A DNA stretch of 14,801 nt from PFL42 sp964492235 (GCA_964492235.1 CAZBJQ010000067.1:1-14801), one strand, 5' to 3'; positions 6,464 through 13,650 are shown, counted from the stretch's first letter. Translations and numbers: made by a program. Notes: generated by a model from the sequence alone, not told the origin.

Positions 6464-7675
6464 TTATGCCCCGCCCCAAAACAGGCGAAGTCCGGCGTAA
6501 AGCAACCCGGCCACAGCTGCGATGGCGACAAGGGCCTGGACAACGGTCTTGGGCTGCATGCCGGGCATGACCACCTTGCCGTCGCCGTAGGAGCGGAAGA
6601 GTTCGCCCCACGGCGTCTTCAGGGCCTCGGCCACGCGGCGTCGCCCGACGAACGGGTACCAGTACACGTTGTGATAGAAGTTGCTGGCGAAGTACGACCA
6701 GGGAACGAGGGGGCTTTGCAGTAGAGGCTTCTCCAGCGGCTTGAGCGGCCCGTGGTAGATCAACTTCTGACCGCGGCTGGCAAAAGTGTCCTCCTGGACA
6801 AAGCCCCAGGCCGGCTCCTGCTCGATATCGTATCCGACGATTTCGATGTCTCGTGGGTCACCGACGCCCAGGTCCAACTCGTGAGAGCGCCGGATGAAGT
6901 GAATCTTCATCGGGTCGAAGCCTTGTAGCCTGGCGGAAACGGCATCGATCGCCACCTGGTCGGCCGAGGCCAGCAAGATATCCTTCTGATGCCAGCGCAT
7001 GGCACGCGGCCCAGGCCCATCCCCGGCGAAGGTGCCGTCCATCAGCGCGAACAGCCCGGGGTGGATGTCCTGCTGGATCATCAACAGGTCCACCAACGTG
7101 TCGTGGATGACGGCGTGCGTCCAATGGCGGTGACGGTGAAGCAGCCCGCCGAAGGCGTTCTTCATGGCGCCGGTGATGGTGGTAAAGACGTGGGTCTTGA
7201 TCGTCGGCAGGTGAACCATGTTCAAGCCGACGAGCTCCTTCGGGATGAACACCCCCTTGGGATAGATCTTGTCCAGGACCAGGAACGGGCGCTTGGGTTT
7301 GTACTCGGCCCAGTCGAACTTCTGTTCATACAGGTAGATACAGGGAAGGTCGTACTGGTCGGTGACAAAGCGGTGTTTGTTGTTGAACTCACCTTCCCGC
7401 GTGTCGACCACGACGGTGTCATTGTGGACGCCGACCAGGTCGTCGTAGCCCAGGGAGCGCAAGGTACGGATGGCGCCCTCGATCTGCCACGGGGCGGACG
7501 AGCACGCCGGATACCAGGTCTGCCAGGAGATGTTGATCTTCAGCCCTGTGCGCACACCGTGCGGAAGGGCTGATCCGACTTGCGCCATCCGCATCAATCG
7601 TTCGATGTCGTCCAGCACGGTTTCGGGCCGCGTCTTCAGGACGGCGACGAGACCCTTGCCAGAGAAGTCTGTCAT
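6464..7675 (-). CDS. DUF362 domain protein with C-terminal membrane anchor
   Basis: This 403-residue protein resembles the DUF362 family, whose biochemical role is poorly defined. Recognisable segments are LKINISWQTWYPACSSAPWQ near the N-terminus, LVGLNMVHLPTIKTHVFTT followed by GAMKNAFGG (the most typical DUF362 signature), and ALMDGTFAGDGPGPR with LLASADQVAIDAVSA. The C-terminus ends in one hydrophobic segment, VQALVAIAAVAGLLYAGLRLF, predicting a tail anchor with the main domain in the cytoplasm. No CxxCxxC ferredoxin motif is present, although some DUF362 proteins are fused to one. I chose the ATG at 7675 because GGAAGGAG lies 5 nt upstream; the ATGs at 7696 and 7741 lie in or before the SD and add unconserved residues. 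It leads a two-gene unit with the PHP gene. Its upstream region is shared with the divergent small membrane protein gene. Confidence 0.82.
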   Translation of the reverse strand: MTDFSGKGLVAVLKTRPETVLDDIERLMRMAQVGSALPHGVRTGLKINISWQTWYPACSSAPWQIEGAIRTLRSLGYDDLVGVHNDTVVVDTREGEFNNKHRFVTDQYDLPCIYLYEQKFDWAEYKPKRPFLVLDKIYPKGVFIPKELVGLNMVHLPTIKTHVFTTITGAMKNAFGGLLHRHRHWTHAVIHDTLVDLLMIQQDIHPGLFALMDGTFAGDGPGPRAMRWHQKDILLASADQVAIDAVSARLQGFDPMKIHFIRRSHELDLGVGDPRDIEIVGYDIEQEPAWGFVQEDTFASRGQKLIYHGPLKPLEKPLLQSPLVPWSYFASNFYHNVYWYPFVGRRRVAEALKTPWGELFRSYGDGKVVMPGMQPKTVVQALVAIAAVAGLLYAGLRLFWGGA

Positions 7676-7694
7676 CCATGCTCCTTCCCAGGCC

Positions 7695-7700
7695 ATTCTA
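7695..7700 (-). promoter_or_regulatory. Candidate -10 box for the DUF362-PHP operon
   Basis: On the minus strand TAGAAT matches TATAAT at five of six positions and lies just upstream of the GGAAGGAG Shine-Dalgarno of the DUF362 gene. The -35 is weak (TTCTCG at 17-nt spacing), so this is a tentative call. Confidence 0.3.
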
Positions 7701-7758
7701 GCCGATGGGGTGGCGAGCGAGAAGGGGGAGACCGGGGTCAACCTTCGGGGGATAATGC

Positions 7759-7764
7759 TACAAT
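7759..7764 (+). promoter_or_regulatory. TACAAT -10 box, candidate leaderless promoter
   Basis: TACAAT ends 7 nt before the ATG at 7772. No Shine-Dalgarno lies within 15 nt of that ATG, so transcription would start at the first codon. The arrangement matches the TATAAT before the PIG-L gene at 2439. A GATAAT at 7752-7757 is an alternative -10. No good -35 is visible. Confidence 0.4.
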
Positions 7765-7771
7765 ACGCTGA

Positions 7772-8254
7772 ATGGCCGATTCGCCTCGACTGCCTGCTCC
7801 CAGGCCAGTGAACCCGGAGACACGCAAGTCCTACCAGCGACAGCTCATGTGGCAGGTCTACGCGCCGCTGGCCCTGGGGCTCGTCGGAATGCTGGCTGTG
7901 ATCGTCGTGGTTCGCCTGGCGCCGATCGGCGACGCCAGCCTGTGGGCGGATCTTTCGGTGGTGCTGATAGCGGTCCCATTCTGCCTGCTTGGGGTCGTCA
8001 TGTTGGCGGCACTACTGGTGGCAGTGTTCGGCCTCACGCGACTGATTTCCCTCATCCCGCCGTACTCGTTCCAGGCCCAGAAGGCGATGGCCAGGCTGAG
8101 GCAAGGAGTCTTGCGGGCGGCGGATTGGAGTGTCAAACCGATCATTGCGACCCAGTCGACCGGGGCTTCAGCCAAGGCCGGGGTCAAGGGACTGGGCCGG
8201 TTTTTCAGGCGGCGCATGGGAGGAAAGGATGCGGCGGATGGACGGGCGCGTTAA
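7772..8254 (+). CDS. Small membrane protein of unknown function
   Basis: A 160-residue protein with a Pro-rich polar N-terminus (residues 1-25) and two hydrophobic regions. The first is QVYAPLALGLVGMLAVIVVV (about 28-47). The second, about 57-92, is long and could be one long helix or a hairpin. The C-terminus is basic and Gly/Arg-rich, ending near RFFRRRMGGKDAADGRAR, and is probably cytoplasmic. I do not recognise the family. It is divergent from the DUF362 gene and overlaps the next membrane protein gene by 26 nt, so the two are probably cotranscribed and their products may act together at the membrane. Confidence 0.72.
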   Translation: MADSPRLPAPRPVNPETRKSYQRQLMWQVYAPLALGLVGMLAVIVVVRLAPIGDASLWADLSVVLIAVPFCLLGVVMLAALLVAVFGLTRLISLIPPYSFQAQKAMARLRQGVLRAADWSVKPIIATQSTGASAKAGVKGLGRFFRRRMGGKDAADGRAR

Positions 8255-8441
8255 GCTGTTGGTCGCGGGCGGCCTGGTGGGTGGACTGCTTGGAATAGCG
8301 GTGGCCCTCATCCTGTCCCAACGAGCGGATCGGGAGGGGGGGACGGTGAAGTTGACGACAGGAGAGGGCCTGCGATTGGGTGTGCTGACGATGGGGTTGC
8401 TGCGCGAAGTGGCGGCGCTGCCGGCGCGCACTGAGGAATAG
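8229..8441 (+). CDS. Small single-pass membrane protein, YtxH-like in shape
   Basis: A 70-residue protein with a short basic N-terminus, one hydrophobic Gly-rich segment (VAGGLVGGLLGIAVALIL, about residues 10-28), then a polar tail with a second mildly hydrophobic part (LRLGVLTMGLLREVAAL). The start at 8229 follows GGGAGGAAAGG. An ATG at 8238 is an alternative, while the in-frame ATG at 8130 lies deep in the preceding gene. The 26-nt overlap with the gene before it suggests coupled expression. The Gly-rich helix after a basic start recalls YtxH-like envelope proteins, but the similarity is only in shape and I assign no function. Confidence 0.62.
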   Translation: MRRMDGRVKLLVAGGLVGGLLGIAVALILSQRADREGGTVKLTTGEGLRLGVLTMGLLREVAALPARTEE

Positions 8442-8469
8442 CGCGCAGCTCCGTCACACCGGCAAGTTT

Positions 8470-8498
8470 GCGCCCCGGGCGGGCTTGGCTCGGGGCGC
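8470..8498 (+). terminator. Hairpin after the small membrane protein pair
   Basis: GCGCCCCGGGC pairs with GCTCGGGGCGC (11 bp with one G-U) around the loop GGGCTTG. It lies 29 nt after the stop at 8441 and before the TetR promoter. Only TTCGATT follows, so it is a weak intrinsic terminator at best. Confidence 0.4.
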
Positions 8499-8513
8499 TT
8501 CGATTCGCGGTCC

Positions 8514-8541
8514 TTGACATGGCCTGGATCGGCGCGATACT
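8514..8541 (+). promoter_or_regulatory. Promoter of the TetR-ABC exporter operon
   Basis: A perfect -35 TTGACA (8514-8519), a 16-nt spacer and GATACT (8536-8541, four of six matches to TATAAT). The predicted start near 8548 falls at the edge of the palindromic operator. It is the only good promoter seen ahead of the five-gene operon. Confidence 0.6.
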
Positions 8542-8550
8542 AGGGGGCTA

Positions 8551-8566
8551 GAACGAACGTTCGTTC
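8551..8566. promoter_or_regulatory. TetR-type operator palindrome
   Basis: GAACGAACGTTCGTTC is a perfect 16-bp inverted repeat with no spacer, starting 9 nt after the -10 box and ending 31 nt before the TetR start codon. Its position over the likely transcription start fits autorepression by the adjacent TetR protein. Binding by that protein is inference. I saw no second copy in the window. Confidence 0.75.
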
Positions 8567-8597
8567 ATCAAGGAACAAGGCGGAGAGAGACCGCTCC

Positions 8598-9251
8598 ATG
8601 CGCGCCGAGGTCAGTTCGATGGCCCATCTCCCGAGCCGCGCTGGCGACTCCGACAGCGCCCGCCGCATCCTGCAGGCGGCTCACCACCTGTTCGTCACCC
8701 ACGGCTACCATGGCACCTCGATGCGCAGCATCGCCGCCGAAGCCGGGATCGCCCTGGGTGGCTTGTACAACCACTTCCCGGGCAAGCGCGATTTGTTCAC
8801 CGCCGTCCTGCTCGAATACCACCCCTATCGCCAGGTCATTCCGGCCATCGAGGCCGCCGGCGGGGACAACCTGGATGCCATCGTGCGCGACGCCGCCTCG
8901 CGGCTGCTGGAGGCCGCCCGACAACGCCCCGACTTCGTCAACCTGATGTTCATCGAGATCGTGGAAATGCATGGGGAAAACCTCCCGGCGCTGTTCGACA
9001 TCGTCATGCCGAAGCTGGCCGAGGCCATGCTGCGCCTGACGGCCGGCGCCGGCGCCATTCGCGACATCCCGGCGCCGGCCGTGCTGCGCGCCTTCGTCGG
9101 GATGTTCTTCTCCTACGTCATCACCGAGCAGATGTTCAGCCGCGAAGTGCTTTCCATCTTCCCTCCTGATACGCTCGACCACTTCGTCGACATCTTCCTC
9201 TACGGTATCGTGGCGGACCGAACAGACTCGATCAGGACGACGGGACGCTGA
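8598..9251 (+). CDS. TetR/AcrR family transcriptional repressor
   Basis: A 217-residue protein. Residues 20-70 form the TetR N-terminal DNA-binding domain (ARRILQAAHHLFVTHGYHGT, then SMRSIAAEAGIALGGLYNHF with the helix-turn-helix, then PGKRDLFTAVL). The divergent C-terminal helical domain (about 75-205) would bind the inducer and form the dimer. ATG 8598 follows GGAGAGAG with 8-nt spacing; ATG 8619 is an alternative start seven residues in. It is the first gene of an operon with ABC-2 permease, membrane fusion protein and two ATPases, as with CecR (YbiH) beside ybhGFSR in E. coli. The 16-bp palindrome just upstream is its likely operator, giving autorepression relieved by an exported compound. 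The inducer is unknown. Confidence 0.92.
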   Translation: MRAEVSSMAHLPSRAGDSDSARRILQAAHHLFVTHGYHGTSMRSIAAEAGIALGGLYNHFPGKRDLFTAVLLEYHPYRQVIPAIEAAGGDNLDAIVRDAASRLLEAARQRPDFVNLMFIEIVEMHGENLPALFDIVMPKLAEAMLRLTAGAGAIRDIPAPAVLRAFVGMFFSYVITEQMFSREVLSIFPPDTLDHFVDIFLYGIVADRTDSIRTTGR

Positions 9252-9266
9252 GGGCGAGGCGGCGCA

Positions 9267-10400
9267 ATGTTCAGCCACCGGCTCCGTTCTCTAATCCGAA
9301 AAGAGTTCATTCAGATCCTGCGAGACCCGCGCACGCTGTACATCACCTTCGCCATCCCGGTCGTCCAGATCTTCCTGCTCGGCTACACCGCCACGACCGA
9401 TGTTCGCAACGTACCACTGGCCGTCTTCGATCAGGACCGAGGTCCCGAAGCCCGCCGATTGCTGGATGCCTACCGCGCCGCCGACTACTTCCGCCTGGCC
9501 TACGATGTGGGTTCTGAGACGGAATTGCGGGAGCTGATCGATGGTGGCCAGGCCCGGGCGGGCCTGGTGATCCCGCCGGACTATGGGGCCTCGATCCTCG
9601 GCGGCCGGCCGGCGGTGGTGGCCTTCGTCCTCGACGGGAGCGATCCCAACGTGGCCTCCACCAGCCTGGCGGCGGCGGAACTGATCGGCCAGTCGCTCGC
9701 CACACGTCTGGCGGTTGAACGGCTCGGCGGCGGCGCCGCCCTGCAGGCCTTCCAGCCGCTGGTCCAGGTCCGGGCGCGGGTTTGGTACAACCCCGATCTG
9801 GTCAGCGCCTTCTTCATGGTGCCGGCGTTAATCGGCATGATTCTGCAGTTAATGACATCGATGCTGACGGCGAACTCGATCGTGCGAGAGCGCGAACGCG
9901 GCACCATTGAGCAACTGATCGTGACGCCGATCCGGTCGGGGGAGCTGATCCTGGGCAAGATCCTGCCCTACGTACTGCTGGCCTTCTTCGACACCCTCGA
10001 GATCCTCGTCGTTGGCACTCTCTGGTTCGGCGTGCCGATCCGCGGTGACCTTGGCCTGCTGCTGCTCCTCTCATGCCTGTTCCTGCTCTCGTCGCTGGGG
10101 ATCGGGCTGTTCATCTCGACTGTGGCACGCACCCAGCAGGAAGCCATGATGTTGACCTACTTCACGCTCCTGCCGACCGTCTTCCTGTCGGGCTTCTTCT
10201 TCCCCCTGGCAGCCATGCCGCCGGTGCTGCGCGCCATTTCCTATCTGATCCCGCTTCGCTACTACCTGACGATCATCCGATCGGTGTTGCTCAAGGGCGT
10301 CGGCCTGAGCAGCCTTGGGCCAGAAGTGCTGGCCCTGACCATCCTGGCGCTCACCTGGATGGGCATTGCCGCCCTGCGGTTCCGCAAGAGTCTGGATTGA
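9267..10400 (+). CDS. ABC-2 type exporter permease (YbhR/YbhS-like)
   Basis: A 377-residue membrane subunit of an ABC-2 exporter. The cytoplasmic start RSLIRKEFIQILRDPRTLY leads into TM1 (about 25-42). A large external domain (about 45-175) follows, then five membrane segments from about 178 onward. RERERGTIEQLIVTPI after TM2 is the characteristic cytoplasmic coupling motif. FLSGFFFPLAAMPPVL and YLIPLRYYLTIIR near the end are typical of the YhhJ/YbhR/YbhS group. It starts 15 nt after the TetR stop and ends 13 nt before the fusion protein. It is the only permease in the operon, whereas E. coli YbhFSR has two, so it would have to homodimerise or pair with a permease encoded elsewhere. The likely role is export of drug-like or toxic small molecules across the cytoplasmic membrane. 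Confidence 0.93.
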   Translation: MFSHRLRSLIRKEFIQILRDPRTLYITFAIPVVQIFLLGYTATTDVRNVPLAVFDQDRGPEARRLLDAYRAADYFRLAYDVGSETELRELIDGGQARAGLVIPPDYGASILGGRPAVVAFVLDGSDPNVASTSLAAAELIGQSLATRLAVERLGGGAALQAFQPLVQVRARVWYNPDLVSAFFMVPALIGMILQLMTSMLTANSIVRERERGTIEQLIVTPIRSGELILGKILPYVLLAFFDTLEILVVGTLWFGVPIRGDLGLLLLLSCLFLLSSLGIGLFISTVARTQQEAMMLTYFTLLPTVFLSGFFFPLAAMPPVLRAISYLIPLRYYLTIIRSVLLKGVGLSSLGPEVLALTILALTWMGIAALRFRKSLD

Positions 10401-10413
10401 AGGAGGGGTCGCC

Positions 10414-11661
10414 ATGGACACCTCATCTCTTCGGCGCTATGTCCCACTGGTCCTGGTCGCAGTTCTCATCCTGGCGGCGCTGGGCTACCTGTGGTCCGTC
10501 TCCGGCGCCGACTCCGGCCCGCTGACGGCATCCGGCACCGTGGAAGGGGCGGAGGTTCGCATCGGGTCCGAGACCGGCGGTCGGGTGGTGCAGGTCATGG
10601 TTGCCGAGGGGCAGTCGGTCCAGGCGGGCGATCCTCTGTTCAAGATGGACGATGAGCTGCTGCTCATCCAGCGCGCCCTGGTGAAAGCCTCGGGTGGGGC
10701 GGCGGTGGCTTCGGCGCGGCTGCAGCTTGTGACCGCTCAGCAGGCGTTCGACCAGTTGTACGAGGACGCCCCCAACTTCGCGGCGCAGGCCGGTCTCGAG
10801 TTGGCCAACGCCCGCGATGCGCTGGATGACGCCGAGCGCCGCCGAAGCTACCAGCAACAGGGGCGGCGAGCGACGGACGACACTATCGACGGGGTGAAGG
10901 CCCAGCTCGAATTGGCCAAAGATAGGGTGGAGAAGGCCAACGCCGCGCTCAACCGTGTGGAGGATCTGCCCATGACCGATCCAGAGCGCGCCTCGGCTGA
11001 AGCCAAGTTGTATGAAGCCCGCAAGGCGCGGGATGCGCTGCAAACGAACCTGAACTGGTACACCGGCAAGCCGACCGATATCGACCAGGCAATTCTGGAT
11101 GCCAACGTCTCGGCGGCCAGCGCCCGGCTCTCCCAGGCCGAGCTCGAGTGGAACAAGTGGAAGGACGGCCCGGACCCGGATGTGCTGGCGTTGCGGCAGG
11201 CTGGGCTGATGCAGGCCAGGGCCCAGCTGGCGTTGGCCGAAGCCCAGGCGGAATCCGACCTGGCGTCCATCGATCTGCAAGTCGAGAAGCTGGTAGTGCG
11301 CTCGAGCGTGGGCGGCACGGTCATCGCTCGCTCGGTCGAACCGGGGGAGGTGCTTACACCTGGGGCGCCCGCGATCGCTGTCCGGCAGGCGGACGTGCTG
11401 ACCATCACGGTCTTCGTCCCCGAAGACCGATACGGCAGCGTGGACGTCGGTGACCGGGCGAGCGTGGAAGTGGACACCTTCCCGGGGGAGGTGTTCGAGG
11501 CCGTGGTGACCCGCGTCGCCGACCAGGCGGAGTTCACCCCGCGCAATGTGCAAACAGAAGAGGGGCGGCGGATCACGGTCTTCGCAGTCGAACTCTCGGT
11601 GAAGGACCCCGACGGCCGCCTCAAGCCCGGGATGCCGGCAGATGTCGGGTTCGAATCGTGA
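10414..11661 (+). CDS. HlyD/YbhG-like membrane fusion (periplasmic adaptor) protein
   Basis: A 415-residue adaptor protein. The N-terminal signal anchor VPLVLVAVLILAALGYLW (about 10-27) is followed by the first half of a lipoyl/barrel-sandwich domain (ASGTVEGAEVRIGSETGGRV...VAEGQSVQAGDPLFKMDD). A long Ala/Gln/Glu/Lys-rich coiled-coil hairpin (about 85-300) comes next, then the second half (VRSSVGGTVIARSVEPGEVL) and a beta-barrel region ending LKPGMPADVGFES. No lipobox Cys is seen, so it is membrane-anchored by the helix. ATG 10414 follows AGGAGGGG with 5-nt spacing; the ATG at 10366 lies inside the permease gene. The 13-nt spacing to the permease and the shared operon imply one complex. In Gram-negative relatives such adaptors reach an outer-membrane channel; no outer-membrane partner gene is present here. 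Confidence 0.92.
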   Translation: MDTSSLRRYVPLVLVAVLILAALGYLWSVSGADSGPLTASGTVEGAEVRIGSETGGRVVQVMVAEGQSVQAGDPLFKMDDELLLIQRALVKASGGAAVASARLQLVTAQQAFDQLYEDAPNFAAQAGLELANARDALDDAERRRSYQQQGRRATDDTIDGVKAQLELAKDRVEKANAALNRVEDLPMTDPERASAEAKLYEARKARDALQTNLNWYTGKPTDIDQAILDANVSAASARLSQAELEWNKWKDGPDPDVLALRQAGLMQARAQLALAEAQAESDLASIDLQVEKLVVRSSVGGTVIARSVEPGEVLTPGAPAIAVRQADVLTITVFVPEDRYGSVDVGDRASVEVDTFPGEVFEAVVTRVADQAEFTPRNVQTEEGRRITVFAVELSVKDPDGRLKPGMPADVGFES

Positions 11662-11700
11662 GCCGGAAACGGGCGGCGTGAGAGTGGGGATGGCCTCGCC

Positions 11701-12660
11701 ATGCAGAACTTGATCGAGGTCAGCCTTCTCCGACGGTCCTTCGGCTCGAACCGTGCTGTCGACGGCATCGACCTTCAGGTGGGCGCTGGCGAGATCGTCG
11801 CTCTGCTTGGGCCGGATGGCGCCGGCAAGACAACCACCATGCGGCTGCTGTGTGGGGCGCTGCGCGCCGATTCGGGACGGATCGTACTGGGTGGCCATGA
11901 CGTACGCACCGAGGTCGAACAGGCGCGGGCCATGATCGGGTACCTACCCCAGCAGTTCAGCCTGTATCAAGAACTGACGGTGCTCGAGAACCTCCGATTC
12001 TTCGCCGAAGTGCGTGGGGTTGCGGCGGCAGACTGGAAGCCGCGCGCCATGGAGACGCTGGCCTTCGTCGGCCTCGATGAGTTTGTGGGGCGGCGGGTGG
12101 GGGCCCTCTCCGGCGGCATGCGGCAGAAACTGGGGTTGGCGGTCGCCCTGGTCCATCGGCCGAGGCTTCTGTTATTGGACGAACCCACGGGCGGCGTCGA
12201 CCCCGTCACCCGGCAGAGCTTCTGGCAGCTGCTCATCCGTCTCTTGGCCGAAGGGGTCGGCGTCCTGATCAGCACGCCCTACATGGATGAAGCGACACGC
12301 GCCCAACGCGTGACCTTTCTCGATCGCGGCCGGGTGCTGGCGCAAGGGACTCCCAAGACGCTGCGCGAGCCGTTGCGGCAGCGAGTGCTTGAGGTCGTCG
12401 CTTCCCCCTTCCGGACGGTCGAGCGGGTGGCCAAGGCGGAACCGCGGGTCGAGGATGTCCAGGCCATGGGCGACCGCTTTCGTTTGCGGGTAGCTCCCGG
12501 CGCTCTGGCCCAGACGCAGGAGCGGCTGGCTGCGGCCTTGGCGGGCGCCGGGTGCTCGCTGCGATCGATGGGCGAGGTCGATCCCACTTTGGAGGATGTC
12601 TACGTTTACCTCTTGCAGAGGGCAGGGCCCGCCGGGGAGGCCTCAGCCGTTCATGTGTGA
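11701..12660 (+). CDS. ABC exporter ATPase, YbhF N-terminal-half type, H-loop His replaced
   Basis: A 319-residue nucleotide-binding subunit. Walker A is GPDGAGKTT (37-45) and the Q-loop segment is YLPQQFSLYQELTV. The signature is a canonical LSGGM (136-140), and Walker B with D-loop is LLLLDEPTGGVDP (D160, E161). At the H-loop the sequence is ISTPYMDEA, with P193 where the catalytic switch His belongs. GPDGAGKTT and an H-loop lacking His also mark the N-terminal half of E. coli YbhF as I remember it. A C-terminal extension (about 215-310) ends in the DxTLEDVYVYLL pattern. ATG 11701 has a GGGGATGG stretch upstream. It starts 39 nt after the fusion protein gene and overlaps the second ATPase by 8 bp, so the two are probably translated together and form a heterodimer. 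Confidence 0.92.
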   Translation: MQNLIEVSLLRRSFGSNRAVDGIDLQVGAGEIVALLGPDGAGKTTTMRLLCGALRADSGRIVLGGHDVRTEVEQARAMIGYLPQQFSLYQELTVLENLRFFAEVRGVAAADWKPRAMETLAFVGLDEFVGRRVGALSGGMRQKLGLAVALVHRPRLLLLDEPTGGVDPVTRQSFWQLLIRLLAEGVGVLISTPYMDEATRAQRVTFLDRGRVLAQGTPKTLREPLRQRVLEVVASPFRTVERVAKAEPRVEDVQAMGDRFRLRVAPGALAQTQERLAAALAGAGCSLRSMGEVDPTLEDVYVYLLQRAGPAGEASAVHV

Positions 12661-13609
12661 AACAAACCTTCCGACCCCACTGCATGCTGGGCAGCCCGTT
12701 GGAGAGATCGTGCTGCAGGTGGAGGGCCTAACGAAGCGGTTCGGCGACTTTACCGCCGTCGACGGGATTTCCTTTGAGGCGTCGGCTGGCGAAGTGCTGG
12801 GGCTGCTGGGACCGAACGGCTCGGGAAAGACAACGACGATTCGGATGATCCTCGGCTTGCTGCACCCGAGCGCAGGCACCGCCAAGCTGCTGGGGCACGA
12901 TATCCGCCAGGAGGCCGATGCGATCCGCCGCAAAGTGGGCTACATGTCGCAGCGCTTCGCACTGTACGACGAGCTGACAGCCGAGGAGAACCTCGGCTTC
13001 TACGCCGGGGTGTACGGCGTTACGGATCCGATGCAGATCCGGGCGACGCTGGAGACAGTTGAGCTGACATCGGCGTCGTCTGTGCGCGCCGGCGACCTGC
13101 CCGGCGGATGGCGTCAGCGGCTGGCGCTGGGCGTGGCCCTCGTCCACCAGCCGGCATTTGTCTTCTTGGATGAGCCGACCAGCGGGGTTGACCCGATCGC
13201 CCGGCGCGTGTTCTGGAATCGGATCTATGACTTGGCGGACCGGGGTGTGACCGCCCTGGTGACAACCCACCATATGGATGAGGCCGAGTATTGCCAGCGG
13301 GTGGGCATCATGCGTCGCGGGCGGCTGCTGGCGTTGGGGTCCCCGTCCGACCTAAAGCGGACCGCCCTTCAGGGAATCGCCTGGGACGTGTTCGCCGAAC
13401 CGCTGTTGCGCAGCCTTAACATCATCCAGGCAGTGTCGGGTGTGTGGCGAACAACGCTGGCCGCGGATCATCTGCGGGCGATCGCAGATCCCTCCCTCGA
13501 ACCATCTACGCTCTCAGAGGCCCTGGCGGAGGGCGGCTTGACAGATGTGCACCTCGTCCGCATGCAGCCGACCCTGGAAGACGTGTTTCTGGCCCTGGCC
13601 GGCGACTAG
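12653..13609 (+). CDS. ABC exporter ATPase, YbhF C-terminal-half type, degenerate signature
   Basis: A 318-residue nucleotide-binding subunit. Walker A is GPNGSGKTT (53-61), with a Q-loop in YMSQRFALYDELTA. The signature is altered to LPGGWRQ (149-155). Walker B is VFLDEPTSGVDP (D173, E174) and the H-loop is intact in TTHHMDEAEYC (H206). The C-terminal tail ends MQPTLEDVFLALAGD. These features match the C-terminal half of E. coli YbhF, so this gene and the previous one look like a split YbhF. ATG 12653 overlaps the end of the first ATPase gene (ATGTGTGA), with GGGGAGG upstream. The frame extends to 12596, but those residues read through the other coding sequence. Its hydrolysis site would be completed by the canonical LSGGM of the partner. 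It is the last gene of the operon. Confidence 0.92.
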   Translation: MCETNLPTPLHAGQPVGEIVLQVEGLTKRFGDFTAVDGISFEASAGEVLGLLGPNGSGKTTTIRMILGLLHPSAGTAKLLGHDIRQEADAIRRKVGYMSQRFALYDELTAEENLGFYAGVYGVTDPMQIRATLETVELTSASSVRAGDLPGGWRQRLALGVALVHQPAFVFLDEPTSGVDPIARRVFWNRIYDLADRGVTALVTTHHMDEAEYCQRVGIMRRGRLLALGSPSDLKRTALQGIAWDVFAEPLLRSLNIIQAVSGVWRTTLAADHLRAIADPSLEPSTLSEALAEGGLTDVHLVRMQPTLEDVFLALAGD

Positions 13610-13627
13610 CGGCCTCAGGCTGAGTGG

Positions 13628-13650
13628 CGCCGGCTCAACGCAAGCCGGCG
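13628..13650. terminator. Hairpin between convergent exporter operon and PIG-L gene
   Basis: CGCCGGCT and AGCCGGCG form a perfect 8-bp stem around a 7-nt loop, 18 nt after the last ATPase stop and overlapping the stop codon of the minus-strand PIG-L gene. No T tract follows on either strand, so a bidirectional terminator role is only plausible. Confidence 0.35.

Noticed and set aside
6456..6611. ATG start at 6611 for the PHP gene
   Set aside because: It would read 52 Arg/Cys-rich residues through the DUF362 coding sequence. The GTG at 6455 starts right at the conserved PHP strand.
8568..9278. 236-codon minus-strand open frame opposite the TetR gene
   Set aside because: The plus strand encodes an unmistakable TetR protein; the antisense frame is an Asp/Glu/His/Gly-rich artefact of codon bias.
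10423..11898. 491-codon minus-strand open frame opposite the fusion protein gene
   Set aside because: It is antisense to a clear HlyD-like protein, is His/Arg/Gly-rich and has no domain. Long antisense frames are common in GC-rich DNA.
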